From Parus major (lineage: Eukaryota; Chordata; Aves; Passeriformes; Paridae), in NCBI RefSeq assembly GCF_001522545.3, contig NC_031769.1:133808616-133872615 (forward strand): 64,000 bases of DNA. The letters are read 5' to 3'. Under the pieces are notes generated by a model that did not search any database, was not told the origin of the DNA, and worked only from the letters and a program-made list of their open reading frames with translations. The translations under genes were made by a program, and so were the position numbers. Shown here piece by piece: positions 46,402 through 58,390 of this stretch (the stretch's first letter is position 1; each line of letters starts with the position of its first letter).

Positions 46402-47940
46402 TTGCTGATATAAAAAGGCAAGTGTCAGATATAAGTAAAATTTAGGGGGCTAAAAAGCTTACATATGACAAACACCAATCCATGTGGGAAGGATTGTAAG
46501 CAGAAACTCTATATAATATGACTAAAAGTCTGCAATATAGGAAACTGTTCATGGTCAGTGGAAGTCCAGCTAGTTGTCTGCAAAGAGGTTCTTGCTGTGG
46601 TGCCACAACTGTCCCAGGTCTCGTTTAGAGTAAGATTGAAATTTATAAGTATTTGTCAGGACAATTGCTTCTATTAAAAGCTATAGTACCCACTTAGGAA
46701 CATAAGACAATTCTTTACAGTTAATCTGATTTATGTGATACCAGCTCATTCCCATTTGAGTGTTTATTTATCACAGGCCTTTTCTATACAAGCAGATCAT
46801 GCAGGCCAAACTTTATCCTTTGCTTGCAAGGGCAAGCAGTGTTGTATAGCCCATATCTCTTCATCTTAATGATATCCCCTCATAAGAGGATCACCTGGTT
46901 TATACAGCTTACTGGGGAGGGTTTGTGTTTCAAGCTATCCCCTGAAATATGCTCAGACATTCCTTTCTGGAAGTGTTGATAGGTGGAATAAATCAAAATT
47001 GTGTTGGGCAAGTGTTAATGATTAAAGAATACAGTCATATTTGACTGTTTTAGTGAGACTTTGACATTGTTAAGTCTAGTAGTAAACACATAGAAGCTGT
47101 TTACAGCTTCTGAAAAATATATATCAACCGCCTTCAGCCTGAAACATAGAGCAATATAATCTGTAGTCCAATACCCACCATATTTCCAGAGGACATTTTA
47201 ACGTGGCATCTTTATTGTGTGACAAGTGTATAACATGATGAGCAAATCTGTGCAGCTGCTGGATCACAGGATGAAGAGGACATTTCTGACATGCAAAGTG
47301 ACTGAACTTCTCTGTTCCTGAGAAAGACCTAGACCAACTATCTGCAAGAGGAGTGCAAAGAAGAATTGTGTCCTAATAATGTCACAAAGCTGAAATATTC
47401 AGTCATCTCATAGACTGGCATTAGGTTGGATATATTAAATATGTGACAAACCCAATGCCATTAAATACGGGCTTTAAGTGTGTTGTAAATGTCTGCAAAA
47501 TTTACTGAAGAGAAAGATTTCTAGCACCATTTTGTCTTGGCAGTTTGGACTTTGTACAGAACAGAAAGTGCCTATGGCTGCAAGATTCCGACAGAAAAAA
47601 TAAAGGCTAATCTAAGGAAAAGGTTTTATGTATTTCAGTTATTACAAATAAGCAGGTAATGAAACAAGATAGACAGACTTTTATATTTTGATGTTTAGAA
47701 GCAAAATCACCATTATCTAGGTTTCACAAAAAAGAACAATAGAAAGGTTTATTTAAAGACTGCAAAATGTTTGATGTGACCCTGTAGTCATGAAAGATCT
47801 CCTCTGCAAGAGATGAGGCAGCTGTGCTCTGAGGGGAAACAACAGTTATGGGAAAGGTAGTTTGAGTGGCCTGCTTAATTCATAGTTTTAATTGAAGGAG
47901 TTATGATCACAGGGAGATAAAAATAAAACATTTCTCAGCT

Positions 47941-47960
47941 GCTGTCACAGATGTGACAGC
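47941..47960. promoter_or_regulatory. TGTCA/TGACA palindrome, TALE-homeobox-like
   Basis: gctgtcaca-ga-tgtgacagc is a 20-bp near-palindrome with 9-bp perfect arms. The half-site TGACAG is the core preferred by MEIS/PKNOX/TGIF proteins. A further ggtgacagcaag lies at 47995-48006, so three half-sites occur within 66 bp. Binding is inferred from the motif only. Confidence 0.35.
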
Positions 47961-50900
47961 AAGAACACTTTAACCTGTAACAAACAAATACAGAGGTGAC
48001 AGCAAGTGCTTGGAGCCTTATTTAATTGAGCAAGAAGAAAGCACCTCTGGTACATTTGCAGGGTACTGATGCAAGGTCAAATCTAGTTTCTCTAAGTGGA
48101 GTGTATTTACTGCCAGCAGATATTTTTCAAGCATGACAGATTCAGGAGGGTAAAGTTCCAAATATTAATGTCATTCTTAATACATGTTTCAGTTTAGCCC
48201 AATATGAGACTCATTAATAAGATGTACAGTATTTTTTAGTAACCAGCCTTGCAGGAACTCAAAGAAAAAGCCACATCCTGGATATAAGTACCACTCAAAG
48301 GCTATCTCTAATTACATGTGTCAGAACACCAGAACATTTCTATTGTAAATGTGTAATTAATTTGCTTACTAAAAATATTTCAGGTCTTAAAAATATCTTA
48401 CAGATTAATTATTGAAAGACCATTTCAAAAATGTGGGATTCAGGAAACAGACAAAGTTGGATCAGAAAGCTATTATCAGGAAAAATTTTAGTAAGATTTC
48501 TGTTGAATAATTAAACACCTGGGAGGAAAAAAAAAAGCCTCCTTAGTGAGACTATGAATTCCCACATGTTTACTGCTCTTTATATTTCTGTAGTGAAGAG
48601 GCAAATTATAGATATCACAATGCAAGGGTTTATCAGGATTTTTCTACCAAAAAACTAATAAGAATATCTGAATATTTGTAGCTCTAAATATCTGAAAGAT
48701 AGCTGGCATCTGTGGTTCTTCGCAGGACATCCTTTCCACACCTAACAGTCACACCAATGGCAAATCAGTATTAAACCAGACAGATTATTCTGTCCGATGA
48801 ATAAAATTGTTTCCCCCTTTGAATTACCTCTCATTTGTGATTTTCTCCAGCTAAGACACAGAGATGAAATGTTTCTTTTATCTCCAGAAGAAACATTCAG
48901 TTGGCTTTGCTTGGATGATGTCTGTAGGGATGTATAAATGAGAAGGAATGAGCAGGAAGCTAAGCTCAGGGGACCTCTGAACCTAGAACCAGTGGAAGAG
49001 AGAAATTAACTTCCTTTCTTGTAATGTTCTGAGTTTCTACACATTAACAGTGCTTCTGGTGGTGGCACTTGAAAAATACTTTCCCTCTGTGCTGGGTAGT
49101 GTGAGATAAAAGCCTGCTAGAATATGAAAGTAGTGAAAGTCACTAAAGAGATTTGTGGGGCAAAACTCATGTAGTTCTACCCCCACTTTACCTGTGGTCT
49201 TTTCAGTCTTTCTCAGGAATGGTGCAGTGAAGATTTGTGAAGACTTAGGCTGGGCATTTCAAGTATATTTCTTCACATGATTCACATTACTATCCAATGA
49301 TATTATTGCTTGTATTGCTTTGATGTTGAGACCTTAATGGATTTTATGAATAAGGCAATTTCTCCTGAGGACAAGATCAAGAAACATCTTTACATTAGAA
49401 TTTAAGAATAAATTTATGGCTGCTTAAACTGAACTTCTAAAGAAAGCAAATAGGATTTAGCATGCACTTAGGAGATAATTAACCTTAATGTTCTGTAGAG
49501 AGTGCCATGATGTTATGCTTCAGTGCAGCCTCATCAGCACTTTCTGGGACTCTTTCCATAAACCTCAGCTTGAAGCTCAGTGGTTAATTTTCATCCAGAT
49601 CTGCTGGGTAATGTTGCTGAGATCTGTTCTGTAGGAAGCAGAATGCCAGCTCATCTTCTTCTGGGACAGCCAGATGCTGAACATCTCCTCTGAACTGAAA
49701 ACTGAAGCATACGGCAGCTGCTCTCTGAAGGAGCAGATGCAGAGTATCCTGCCAGAACTGAAAAGCTGAAATTGAGGAGAATCTTAAAGTTTAGCAAAAT
49801 TCATCCTATACTCCTTTTTCACATCTGGGCTTTAACTCATCACATGAGCAAACTTGTTGCAGACCAACCTCAAAATACATAAGCTGATAATTAAAAGCAG
49901 AAGAAACATAGGCATGTAGTACCACTGATCAAATAGTAATGATTATTGTTTTTTACTTGACTGGTTTGGAAATTGGCTACTGAGAACTGTCTGTTTCTAA
50001 GGAACTACAAGCTGGTTTCTAAGGAGCATGCAAAAAATCTCTGTGAAAACGGGTGAGCTATCCTAATAGCCCTCAGTGTTAACCTTCAAGAGGGCGCACA
50101 GCATCTCCTCATGTGTCCTCAAATAAAATCAACTAGTGCCATTTATTTCAGCTATGAAATTAACCAGAACAGCAAAAAGCCCAGAAAAATCAAGTTATTG
50201 CACTGAGAAGTTGCTTGTTGTCTTCTCAGTGAGCAAACTCCAATTTCGTGTCTCCCTTCACATATTCAGCTGGAACTGACTGAACATTGCAATTTAAAAT
50301 CTGCAGGTCTTTGGTAAGAGCAAATGTCCTATTAAGCATATTCCTGAGGTCTTCTAGGCACAAGGAAGTGCATAATTCTACAAGTACACATGTGCATTCA
50401 GAAATATTTTCATACTATCTATTTGGAGTTTAATTTCCCCTTGATAAAAAGAAACCAAACTCAGAGAGCTTTGAATTGAACATATTTTGCTCAACAAAAA
50501 CCTCCTTTTTTCTTATTTAGATGAGAAGATTGGCTTTGTTTTAATTAAGTATCATTAAGAAACAAAACTGATACAGTTTTATTATATTTTTCTTCCAGTT
50601 TTGGTCTGGGAACAAAACCCCAAAACTATGATAAATTCTAAAAGACCTTAAGGTAGCCTGAACTTCTTTCTTCCTGAAATGACTTCAGTACTCCTGCCAG
50701 ATATAATCAACCAATTACAGCAGGAAGTACACTAATGGTCAAAGCTCTTTAAGTGACTTATTGCCAGAGTTCTGAAATTCCTAGCTTTTAATTTCCTTAA
50801 AAAGAAAAAGGTAAAATCAAAAGAAAATCGTGCAGCATTAAACTGTTTCTTTGGTTATAACGGTGAAGGTGTTAAAATCAGGTATCTTCCTTTTGTTTCT

Positions 50901-51284
50901 GATGCTTTGTCAGATGATGTCCTTTTCAACATCTCCAGGGGTGAAACATTTCTCCTATGCTTTTAGTTAATTGTTGTCAACTTGAGGAATATTTTTCATG
51001 TGACTGCTGCGTCTGCTGCATGTATAAATTTGGGATATTCCCCATTGATAGAGAAGTTTTGTCTAGCCATTTAATTGAAAGGTGAAACCAACAGTCTCAT
51101 TTCATATTTTGATTTGCTGAAACCAGTGTGAGGGGAATAGCTCTTGTCCTTTCTTTAGGATCAAAGACTCAACCAGGCAATGGCTAATTACACTGGAAGT
51201 TTGGAACAACAGAAAAGCTTTGTCAGAGGGAAAGTGTCATGGCCATCTCAAATAGTGACATGCACTCCACAACTTCTAATGCAC

Positions 51285-51745
51285 CAAACACAGCATGACC
51301 AGCAGGGTAAAAGAGGGGATTATCCCAATGCGCTCAGCATTAGTGGGACCCCATCTGGAGCATTGTGCACAGTTCTGGACCCTTCCATTTAAGAAGGATG
51401 TGAAGGTCCTGGAATGTGTCCAGAGGAGGGCAACACAGCTGCTCAAAGGGCTTGAAGACATATCCTGTGTGGAGTGGCTGAGGATTTGCTCTCTACAGTT
51501 TCCTAAGGAATGGAAATGGAGAGGGAGGTGACAAAATATTTGAAATTTGTTCAAATCCATGTCAGGAAAGGTTCAGATGGGATGTTAAGGAAGCATTTCT
51601 TTGCCAAAAGGGTGGTCAAATGTTGAAACAGGCTTCCTAGAGAAGTGGTTGATGGTCCAAGCCTGTAATTGTTTATGAGCCATGTGGACGTGCTTCAAAC
51701 TTTGATCAAGTACTGGTCTGGTAGTTGAGCTAGATGATTGTTGTA
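51285..51745 (+). mobile_element. CR1 LINE copy 1 of a head-to-tail pair (plus)
   Basis: The sense CR1 order is present: ggaccccatctggagcattg, 'tgtccagaggagggcaacac', 'tggagtggctgaggatttgc', 'caggaaaggttcagatggg', 'gaagcatttctttgccaaaa' and a degraded 3' part with 'gagctagatgattgttg'. Frames of 70-94 codons are repeat-derived. Confidence 0.85.
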
Positions 51746-52035
51746 CATTTCTAGTAGCAATAGGACAACAGGAGATGGCCTTAAGTTCTGTGAGGGGAGA
51801 TTTAGATTGAGTATTAGGAAAAATTTCTTAATGGAAAGGATTGTTAAGGATTGTAACAGGCTGCCCAAGGAAGTGGTGGCATCCCCATCCCTGGTGGTGG
51901 ATAAAAGACATGTGGATGAGACACTTAGGGACACTGTTTACTATCGACTTGGCAGTGCTGGGTTTATGATTGGACTTGATGGTCTTAGAGGTCTTTTCGA
52001 ACCTAAACAATTCCATGATTCTCCTCTATGGTCCT
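51746..52035 (+). mobile_element. CR1 LINE copy 2 of a head-to-tail pair (plus)
   Basis: It starts with tagtagcaataggacaacag and continues with 'gggagatttagattgag', 'caggctgcccaaggaagtgg', 'ccccatccctggtggtgg', ttggacttgatggtcttaga and 'acctaaacaattccatgatt'. It is less diverged than copy 1 and directly follows it in the same orientation. Confidence 0.9.
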
Positions 52036-52663
52036 ATCCTGTGGTTCTAAGTCCTGTTTGCCTCTGATGAGTGTGTATCTCATTGGGTGGAAGAGATGTC
52101 ATCCTTTCTTCGGTTTCAGCTGGATGTCTCTGCAGAAGGTAGATTTCTGCAGCTTGAAAAGCAGGAAGCAGACATCTGTCTTGTAAAATGTAATCTGTGT
52201 AGGCTGGTGATTAAGGCTTACATTTAGGAAATGGGAAGACAATTTCCTACTGATTTCCTAATAAGAATTTTATTATTAATTGAGCCCCTTTTTTGCTTCT
52301 TCAGAGGGAGCCAGAACAGAATCAGAAATACCAGATCCACTGAGCCCAGAAGAATGATGTAGAAGGGATGACAATTATGAAGACCGGTTTTATGCCCCTT
52401 ATGAGCATTATGTAGATTTAGACCTATATACTTGATTAGTAATGGAAATAGTATTGAGAACCCCCCCATCACAAACGTGTCATCCAATGAGGGACTAACA
52501 GTCTTTTGCAATTCTTGTGACCCAGTGACTCATCCATATTTCTGCACTGTGGCATACATGTGGCAGATATGGTATCTAGGGTTTTAACAAGACAGTTGTG
52601 TTTAAAAATTAGACTTTTGGTCACCCAAGACCAACCCTTCCTGCTTCACCACATATCTGCACC

Positions 52664-52720
52664 TCTGCCTGGACTACACAGTCCAGGCAGATTTAATTTA
52701 TACTCGGAGTATAAATTAAA
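52664..52720. repeat. Two abutting perfect inverted repeats
   Basis: The first hairpin has 12-bp arms (52664-52675 and 52680-52691) with loop acac; core ctgcctggact. The second has 14-bp arms (52692-52705 and 52707-52720) around one central g; core tttaatttatactc. The second begins on the base after the first ends. All 26 pairs are perfect. No protein or RNA family is recognised. Confidence 0.9.
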
Positions 52721-55186
52721 AATTCCACACTGCCTGTATTGTGAACATTTTCATATAATGACTTGGAACTTTTCTCTCCAAAATCCTGTTGCAGATGACT
52801 TAAAACAAGAAGAAAAAAAGGGCAATATGCTTGCATTTAGTCTAACTTGTAAAAAAAAATAAATGTAAAAGCTGTCTATATATGGCAGTGCAAAAGAGAG
52901 TGAAAACTGATGTTTTTCTGATTACAAGTCCTTTCTTATGAGAAACTCTTAAGAGGAAATAAATTTAAATCACTGTGAGTAGTCATTGAAAACATTAGAT
53001 TTTAGAAATTTGCACTTGTTATATTTTGTTAATAGTATTATTATCTTTCACTGAGAGAGAAAATAAATACTGTGAGGTAAGGTAGGAGGTCATGCAGGTT
53101 ATTGTCCTATTCTGCTTTCCTGTAGCAAGGGTACTTTGATATAGGTCTTTGATTTTCTTGTTTCCAAATCTGATTTCTGAATAGTTACATGAAACAAGAG
53201 TGTTTATTTTGTGTGTCTGAGCTTTGTTCAGAGGCTTTTAGGGTATTTTTAATGTACTCTCTGAAGTCTTCAGTAACTATAAAAAGAACTGGATTTCTTT
53301 CCCATTGACTTCATGGTGAAAAAAAGCTGTAACCAGGTAAAATCCTCTTACCAATGCAAATGGGAAATAAATTTAGCTATTGAGGAGTGGTTTAAGATGA
53401 CGGTTTGTAGGCAGGGTATAAACGGAATTATTTTGTCTTATTTTCTAATGAAGAATTCAGAGATGTAGTTATTATTTGAAGTGTAGGCAACAACTTCACT
53501 GCTGTCAAACCTTCATTTGCAGCCAAAGCATTCATCCCCTATTCTAGAGGGCACGTGGGCCATGAGTCATAGTCTGCTATAGACATGCTCAAACTTTGAA
53601 GAGGTGTTGGGAGTAAGATTATCCTCAGCTGTTTTACTGACTTTGTTGACTAACTGTGCTCACTGCTCCAAAAGTGATGTGAGATCATACCTAAATTAAG
53701 ACCATACCTAATTGAAGATGCTGACCGACCATGTGCTGGGACCTTTCACAGATCTTTCCTAAATTTTTTAAGCTTACTTTCTCATATTCTTAAAAGTAAA
53801 TTAGAAGCTGACTATATGACAGAAGAAATAATTACAAACAAGAAAATGAGAATTATTTTTTTTTCACAGTACAGACATGGGTACTTGTGGTCCCCATAAA
53901 AGCCTCCAATTGATATAACTGTGCTAGATTTGAGACTAAAAGAGTTTATACAGTTCATTTCCAGGGGGAAGTGAAAGAAGAAAAGTTTTCATAAAGAAAA
54001 AGAAAAGCTCACCTTTCAGAGAGAGTACTTCAGTTGCTGTTTTGTACTTGGTAGGGTACAGAAATAACCAAGCAAATGAGAACTTACTTTAAAAAGTAGA
54101 TGAAAGGTGGTCAGAATATATGAAGATGATAAACTAGAAAAGCAAAGAAAGCCTGATTGAGCAGTACACTTACAATCACACTTCTAAGCACACGTGTAGA
54201 TGTGGAGTTGGATATTTAAATTACCATGAACAATGTACAGCATCAATAGCCATTTTCTACCTCACTGTACATCAACAAAAGATAATCTTATCATTCATAT
54301 AAGTGTTTTGATGAATTATGTCTGTCTGTGTTGGCTTTACTGAGCTGCTCAGATTAATCAAGGAGAAGACTAGAAGAGAGATACCAGATTAGGATTCTGC
54401 TTATAGGAACTCTATGAGAATTTGTGATTTAGCAAATTTTAATAAGCCTGTTGCATATAATAAGCCTGTTGATATATTGAAGGCATTGTTGTCAGTAGTA
54501 TTGTCATTTCACTAATTCAGAATGAAATACCAATCTTCGTCCTACTGATATAAACAATATTACAATTGTTTAAGATTTCCCATAAAATAAAACAATATCA
54601 GGATTGAAATTTGGCCAGTGCAATCACAGAAAATTCTTTAAATGTTTAAAAATTGTTAATTACTTATTATTAATAATTAATTTAAAAAGAAAATGTAAAG
54701 GCTAACCAAGAGTGAAAAATGTACTTCTTATAAAAAAATCCTGATAATACAGATAAAATATTATTTGAATGAATTGCATTTAACATGATATTAAAACATG
54801 TTACAGTGGTAGTTGAAAACTGCTTGCCCAAATGATTGCTGGGGAAAGTAAGAGATAGTTGGAGAAATCAAGGCTGATCTTAACTAAGCTGAAAGTAGAG
54901 CAAAATTGAAGCACTACTCTTATTCATTAAAAGTAACACTGCAAGCATGCTAAGATTCACCTATAGGCATTTAGAGTGAAGATAAATTGTCCTTTTCATA
55001 GCAGCTAATGGCATTTATCTTTTCTTACAGAGCTTCATTTGTTAATTCAATCATGAGTGACTTGGATGACAGTGTTTATACTGTTCAATGTGCTGTGGGG
55101 CCTCGATGTCTTGTCCATGTATACATCTAATTGGAGATTCTAACAAAAGTTCTTCGGACACTAAAGACAATAGAAAAATGAAAAAG

Positions 55187-55208
55187 AAGTGTGAGTTAAC
55201 TCACACTT
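55187..55208. repeat. 22-bp perfect palindrome
   Basis: aagtgtgagtt/aactcacactt is a perfect palindrome with no spacer, centred on GTTAAC. Each half contains AAGTGTGA, near the T-box half-site (AGGTGTGA) and containing AAGTG, the NK2-type core. A second gagttaact word follows at 55215-55223. It might be a dimeric transcription-factor site or a chance palindrome. Confidence 0.85.
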
Positions 55209-57699
55209 TTGTGGGAGTTAACTAGAAGGCTTCAGAGATCAAAATCAAGTGCAGAGGAACTGTACAAGCTCAGGTCCAGTCAGGCAATGAGGAAGGATGC
55301 TGACCCTTAGGCAATGTGTATACTGCTGGAACCAGAGGTGTCAGTCTCATTCTCTGCTTCTGATGGCAAGTAGGACTACACTGTTTATATCCATACAGCC
55401 AAATTCTTTCTTCCTCTAGAACAGAATGGTTGGTTCTTTGTGCCTCCTTTGAATGGTTTCTGATTTATAAACCCTAAGCTACCCCAGTGTTGCCTGTGAT
55501 AGCGCTCAGGGGACAGAGCAAAAACAGGGCAGGAGGTGGTGCTGTTAGTGTGAATAATCTCTGTGTTTATTTTAGATCTTGGGCCTTTGTTTTTTTGGAA
55601 GACCAGTAAAAATGTAAATTAAATGTACAGAAAATCCAAATATCCATATAGACCATATGCAAAGGAGATAACTGTTGAGAAAAGCACAGCCAACCAAGAA
55701 AGTAGAGAGATATGGAAATATTTGGGGGATTTCTTCTGCATAGAGGTGAAAAAGAGGTCTTATTAGACCTAAGCCACAGAGGAAATCAGGATAAAAGTAT
55801 AAATTAGCTTATAAAATAATGAATTCAAATAAATAACAGTGACACAAAAAAAAGAAAGAAAACTCCAGTGTGTGAGTATGTATTCACAGTGTAAAGTTCA
55901 TCCAGATTTCCAACTTGGACACCATTCTTATTCCTGCATGCTGAAAATTACACTGAATTTATGCTGAAAATATTCCCTTTATTTATGTTTTCTCTTAAGA
56001 TGTGGTTTAATAATCAAGTAATAGGTCTGCAGTGAATGTTTCAGGTTAAGGGACATTATCCAAAATGTGTACTGAATGATTCATGTAAGGATAGACAGTA
56101 CTACACTGAGTCTTTCTCCTTGCAAGACAGGAAGTTTTGCTTTGTCTCAGCCTAGACCACAAGCCCTTCTGGAATAAGGAATCCCAGTGTTCTTTCAGAG
56201 GAAGTGTGGGCTCCAAGAAAACAGAATATTATTAAATTGACATTATTCTTTTTTGAGAAGTACAGATGCACAGTACTATGTAGGAGCAAAATATTGTTCC
56301 ATTTTTTACACACAAAAATATTTTACACAAAATCTACTTTGCATTTGCTAAGGTTAGATGAGCAATGTTTTCAACCTAATTAACCAATTAGCCCATATAG
56401 TAAGTCACCTCCCTTTGAGACCAACTGAAAAAATAGTAGGCTGTTGCCTATTGCAATTATAGAAAAGAACACAGAATGTGATTTTTAGACATCAGTGAGT
56501 TATTGTTACTCAAAATTACCCATGAAAAAACTGTGTAAGAAAGTGAAAAACCAGCTGTAAAGTGAATTATTTCTAAAATCTAATTTTTCATCCACCATTT
56601 ACCTCTTTCAAGCTCTTTTACTCAACTTCGCATGTGTTCAGGTTGATGCATGGATAATTAGATTATTACTTATGAAGTTTTTATTCTCTGGTATTAATTG
56701 CAAGACATCCTTTTCTTTTTTAATTTTTTTTTCTTGGCAAAATTTCTTCCAAGTGATTGCTGTGACAGAACCAAGGCAAAAAAAGCAAAAGAGAAAAAGA
56801 GACCTTCATCTGAAGGTCAGTGGCAACAAATATTGCTCTCTTTCTGTGATGCTTTATTACAAGTCTCCTAGTCTGACATCATTTGACCCTGGATCTGTGC
56901 CCTGCTAAATCATTTGACAAGACCATGAGCCATGGTTGCATGCTCCCAGGTTCAGTGTGCACCACAGGATGAGCAAGATACCCTGCAGGCCTCAATCACA
57001 CTGCCACACAGAGGAGACTGCGTGTGTCCACACAGTCCTTTTCTGTCTAGGGACTGTGGAACACCAGCTGGTTTCTTCAGTGTGTTTTGGGCAGCTTTCT
57101 CAAGGCAGAAGTGATGTAAGGTTAGAAAATCTGTTTCCCAAACCAGCCATCATGGATGAACTAAACCCATTAAATATCTGACATTAGACAAAGGCGGTCT
57201 GCCTTCTGCAGCTTGGCTCAGAGGATGATGTGTCCTTTGAGTCTCACACCTGAGTAAGTAAGTGCTGACCCTCATGGGGACACATGACTGAGAGACATTA
57301 ACAAAACCAATACTACCTATGAAATCTCTTGTTGATAAGAATCTTTCGGTACCCTAAAAACTGTTTTTCCTTGCATTGTCTCCCAGCAGAGACCAGTCCT
57401 TCCTTCAGCTCTTATCACTTACAGGTATCTCATGGGTTAAAATCAACCATGTATCTGCAGCCTGGATCCACATCTGTTGTGATGACACTGCTATGGAACA
57501 TCTGCACACAGACTCATGGCACAACTCACTCTTGCTCCTCATGGACCACAAAGCATGGCAGATGGCAGAGGTGGAAGTGAACTTAGCACAGTCTGAGCTG
57601 TTCACATTACTGAAAAGTCATGTTCTGCTGCCAGTGAACATTAACCTGCTTCAGAAAATAGTTGGATTCATGGATGCCATGGTTTAGAAGTGGTGTTTC

Positions 57700-58390
57700 T
57701 TAATTTAGTGCTTCCATTAAAATGAGAACCCATGAGCCAGTGCATCAGGATCTCACAGCTGGTGTATCTGGAGCTGTCCATACTCATTGTCCATGGTAGT
57801 TATGGCATACAGTGGCACTGCCATTCAGCAAACAATATTAAATATACAATTCAACATTGCAGACTGTTCTCACCCAAAAATCAAATCCCCTTGAGGTACA
57901 TTGTGCTTCTCTGTCCCTCCCATCCACCAAGTGCACCAGGTCCTTGAGCAAAAGCAGTGCTATTCCAGCTCATGCTGAAGTTCCAGCATGTCTGGCACAG
58001 CTTAGAGGTGGTCAGGCTGCTGTCAGTCTCTCTTCTTCCTTGGACTCATGCACTGGCCATATAGGACTCCTAAAGGGTGAGCAAGTCTTGCTGGCTCTCT
58101 AGTCCATAAATCATGCCATGAATGGGGGTGATGGAATTCCAGTTGGTGCAGCATTGCTGATGGTGCTCTGTTGTGGTAGCAATCAATATCTGTTCTTCAA
58201 ACCCCTCAGCAGTCCCACAGTGAAGGGTACTCTGTGGGACTAGACAAGGTATTTAGCTGTCTAATTTCCTGTGTCTTCACAGCAGCTGTCCCAAAAGCCC
58301 AATGTGGCCCTTTTAGGTCTTTGAAATACCTTCTCCCAAGCTAATTTATGACGAGGATACCTAGCACCTCTAGGCCAGTCACAATGACTT
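57700..58390 (-). mobile_element. Decayed ERVL-like pol relic (minus orientation)
   Basis: Read on the minus strand the order 'aattagcttgggagaaggt', 'atttcaaagacctaaaaggg', 'ggacagctgctgtgaaga', 'gagagccagcaagacttgc' and 'tcctatatggccagtgcat' resembles the protease-to-reverse-transcriptase junction area of avian ERVL elements. The frame is interrupted repeatedly, and no catalytic motif can be read. The plus-strand frames here (71-81 codons) are antisense artefacts. The assignment rests on recalled family resemblance and needs a repeat-library search. Confidence 0.45.

Larger units (their letters stand above)
44891..51284. other. Gene-free stretch of 6.4 kb
   Basis: No open frame of 60 codons occurs between 44849 and 51179, making it the emptiest part of the window. 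Short palindromes lie at 46378-46401 and 47941-47960. No mobile element or RNA gene is recognised. Confidence 0.6.
52036..57699. other. Gene-free AT-rich stretch with two striking palindromes
   Basis: Aside from hairpins at 52664-52720 and 55187-55208, no feature is supported. A basic-rich frame at 56672-56908 (residues RQKKQKRKR near its middle) has an acceptor-like 5' tract but a weak donor and is not called. From 56930 to 57690 the sequence becomes moderately GC-richer and could be decayed retroviral DNA. Confidence 0.5.

Noticed and set aside
55023..55131. Exon-like segment after ttatcttttcttacag
   Set aside because: The acceptor is good and one frame is open for about 33 codons, but no convincing donor precedes the stop and no family is recognised.
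56750..56815. Basic-rich exon-like segment (RQKKQKRKR)
   Set aside because: The donor AAG/gtcagt is weak and A-rich DNA readily yields Lys/Arg runs.
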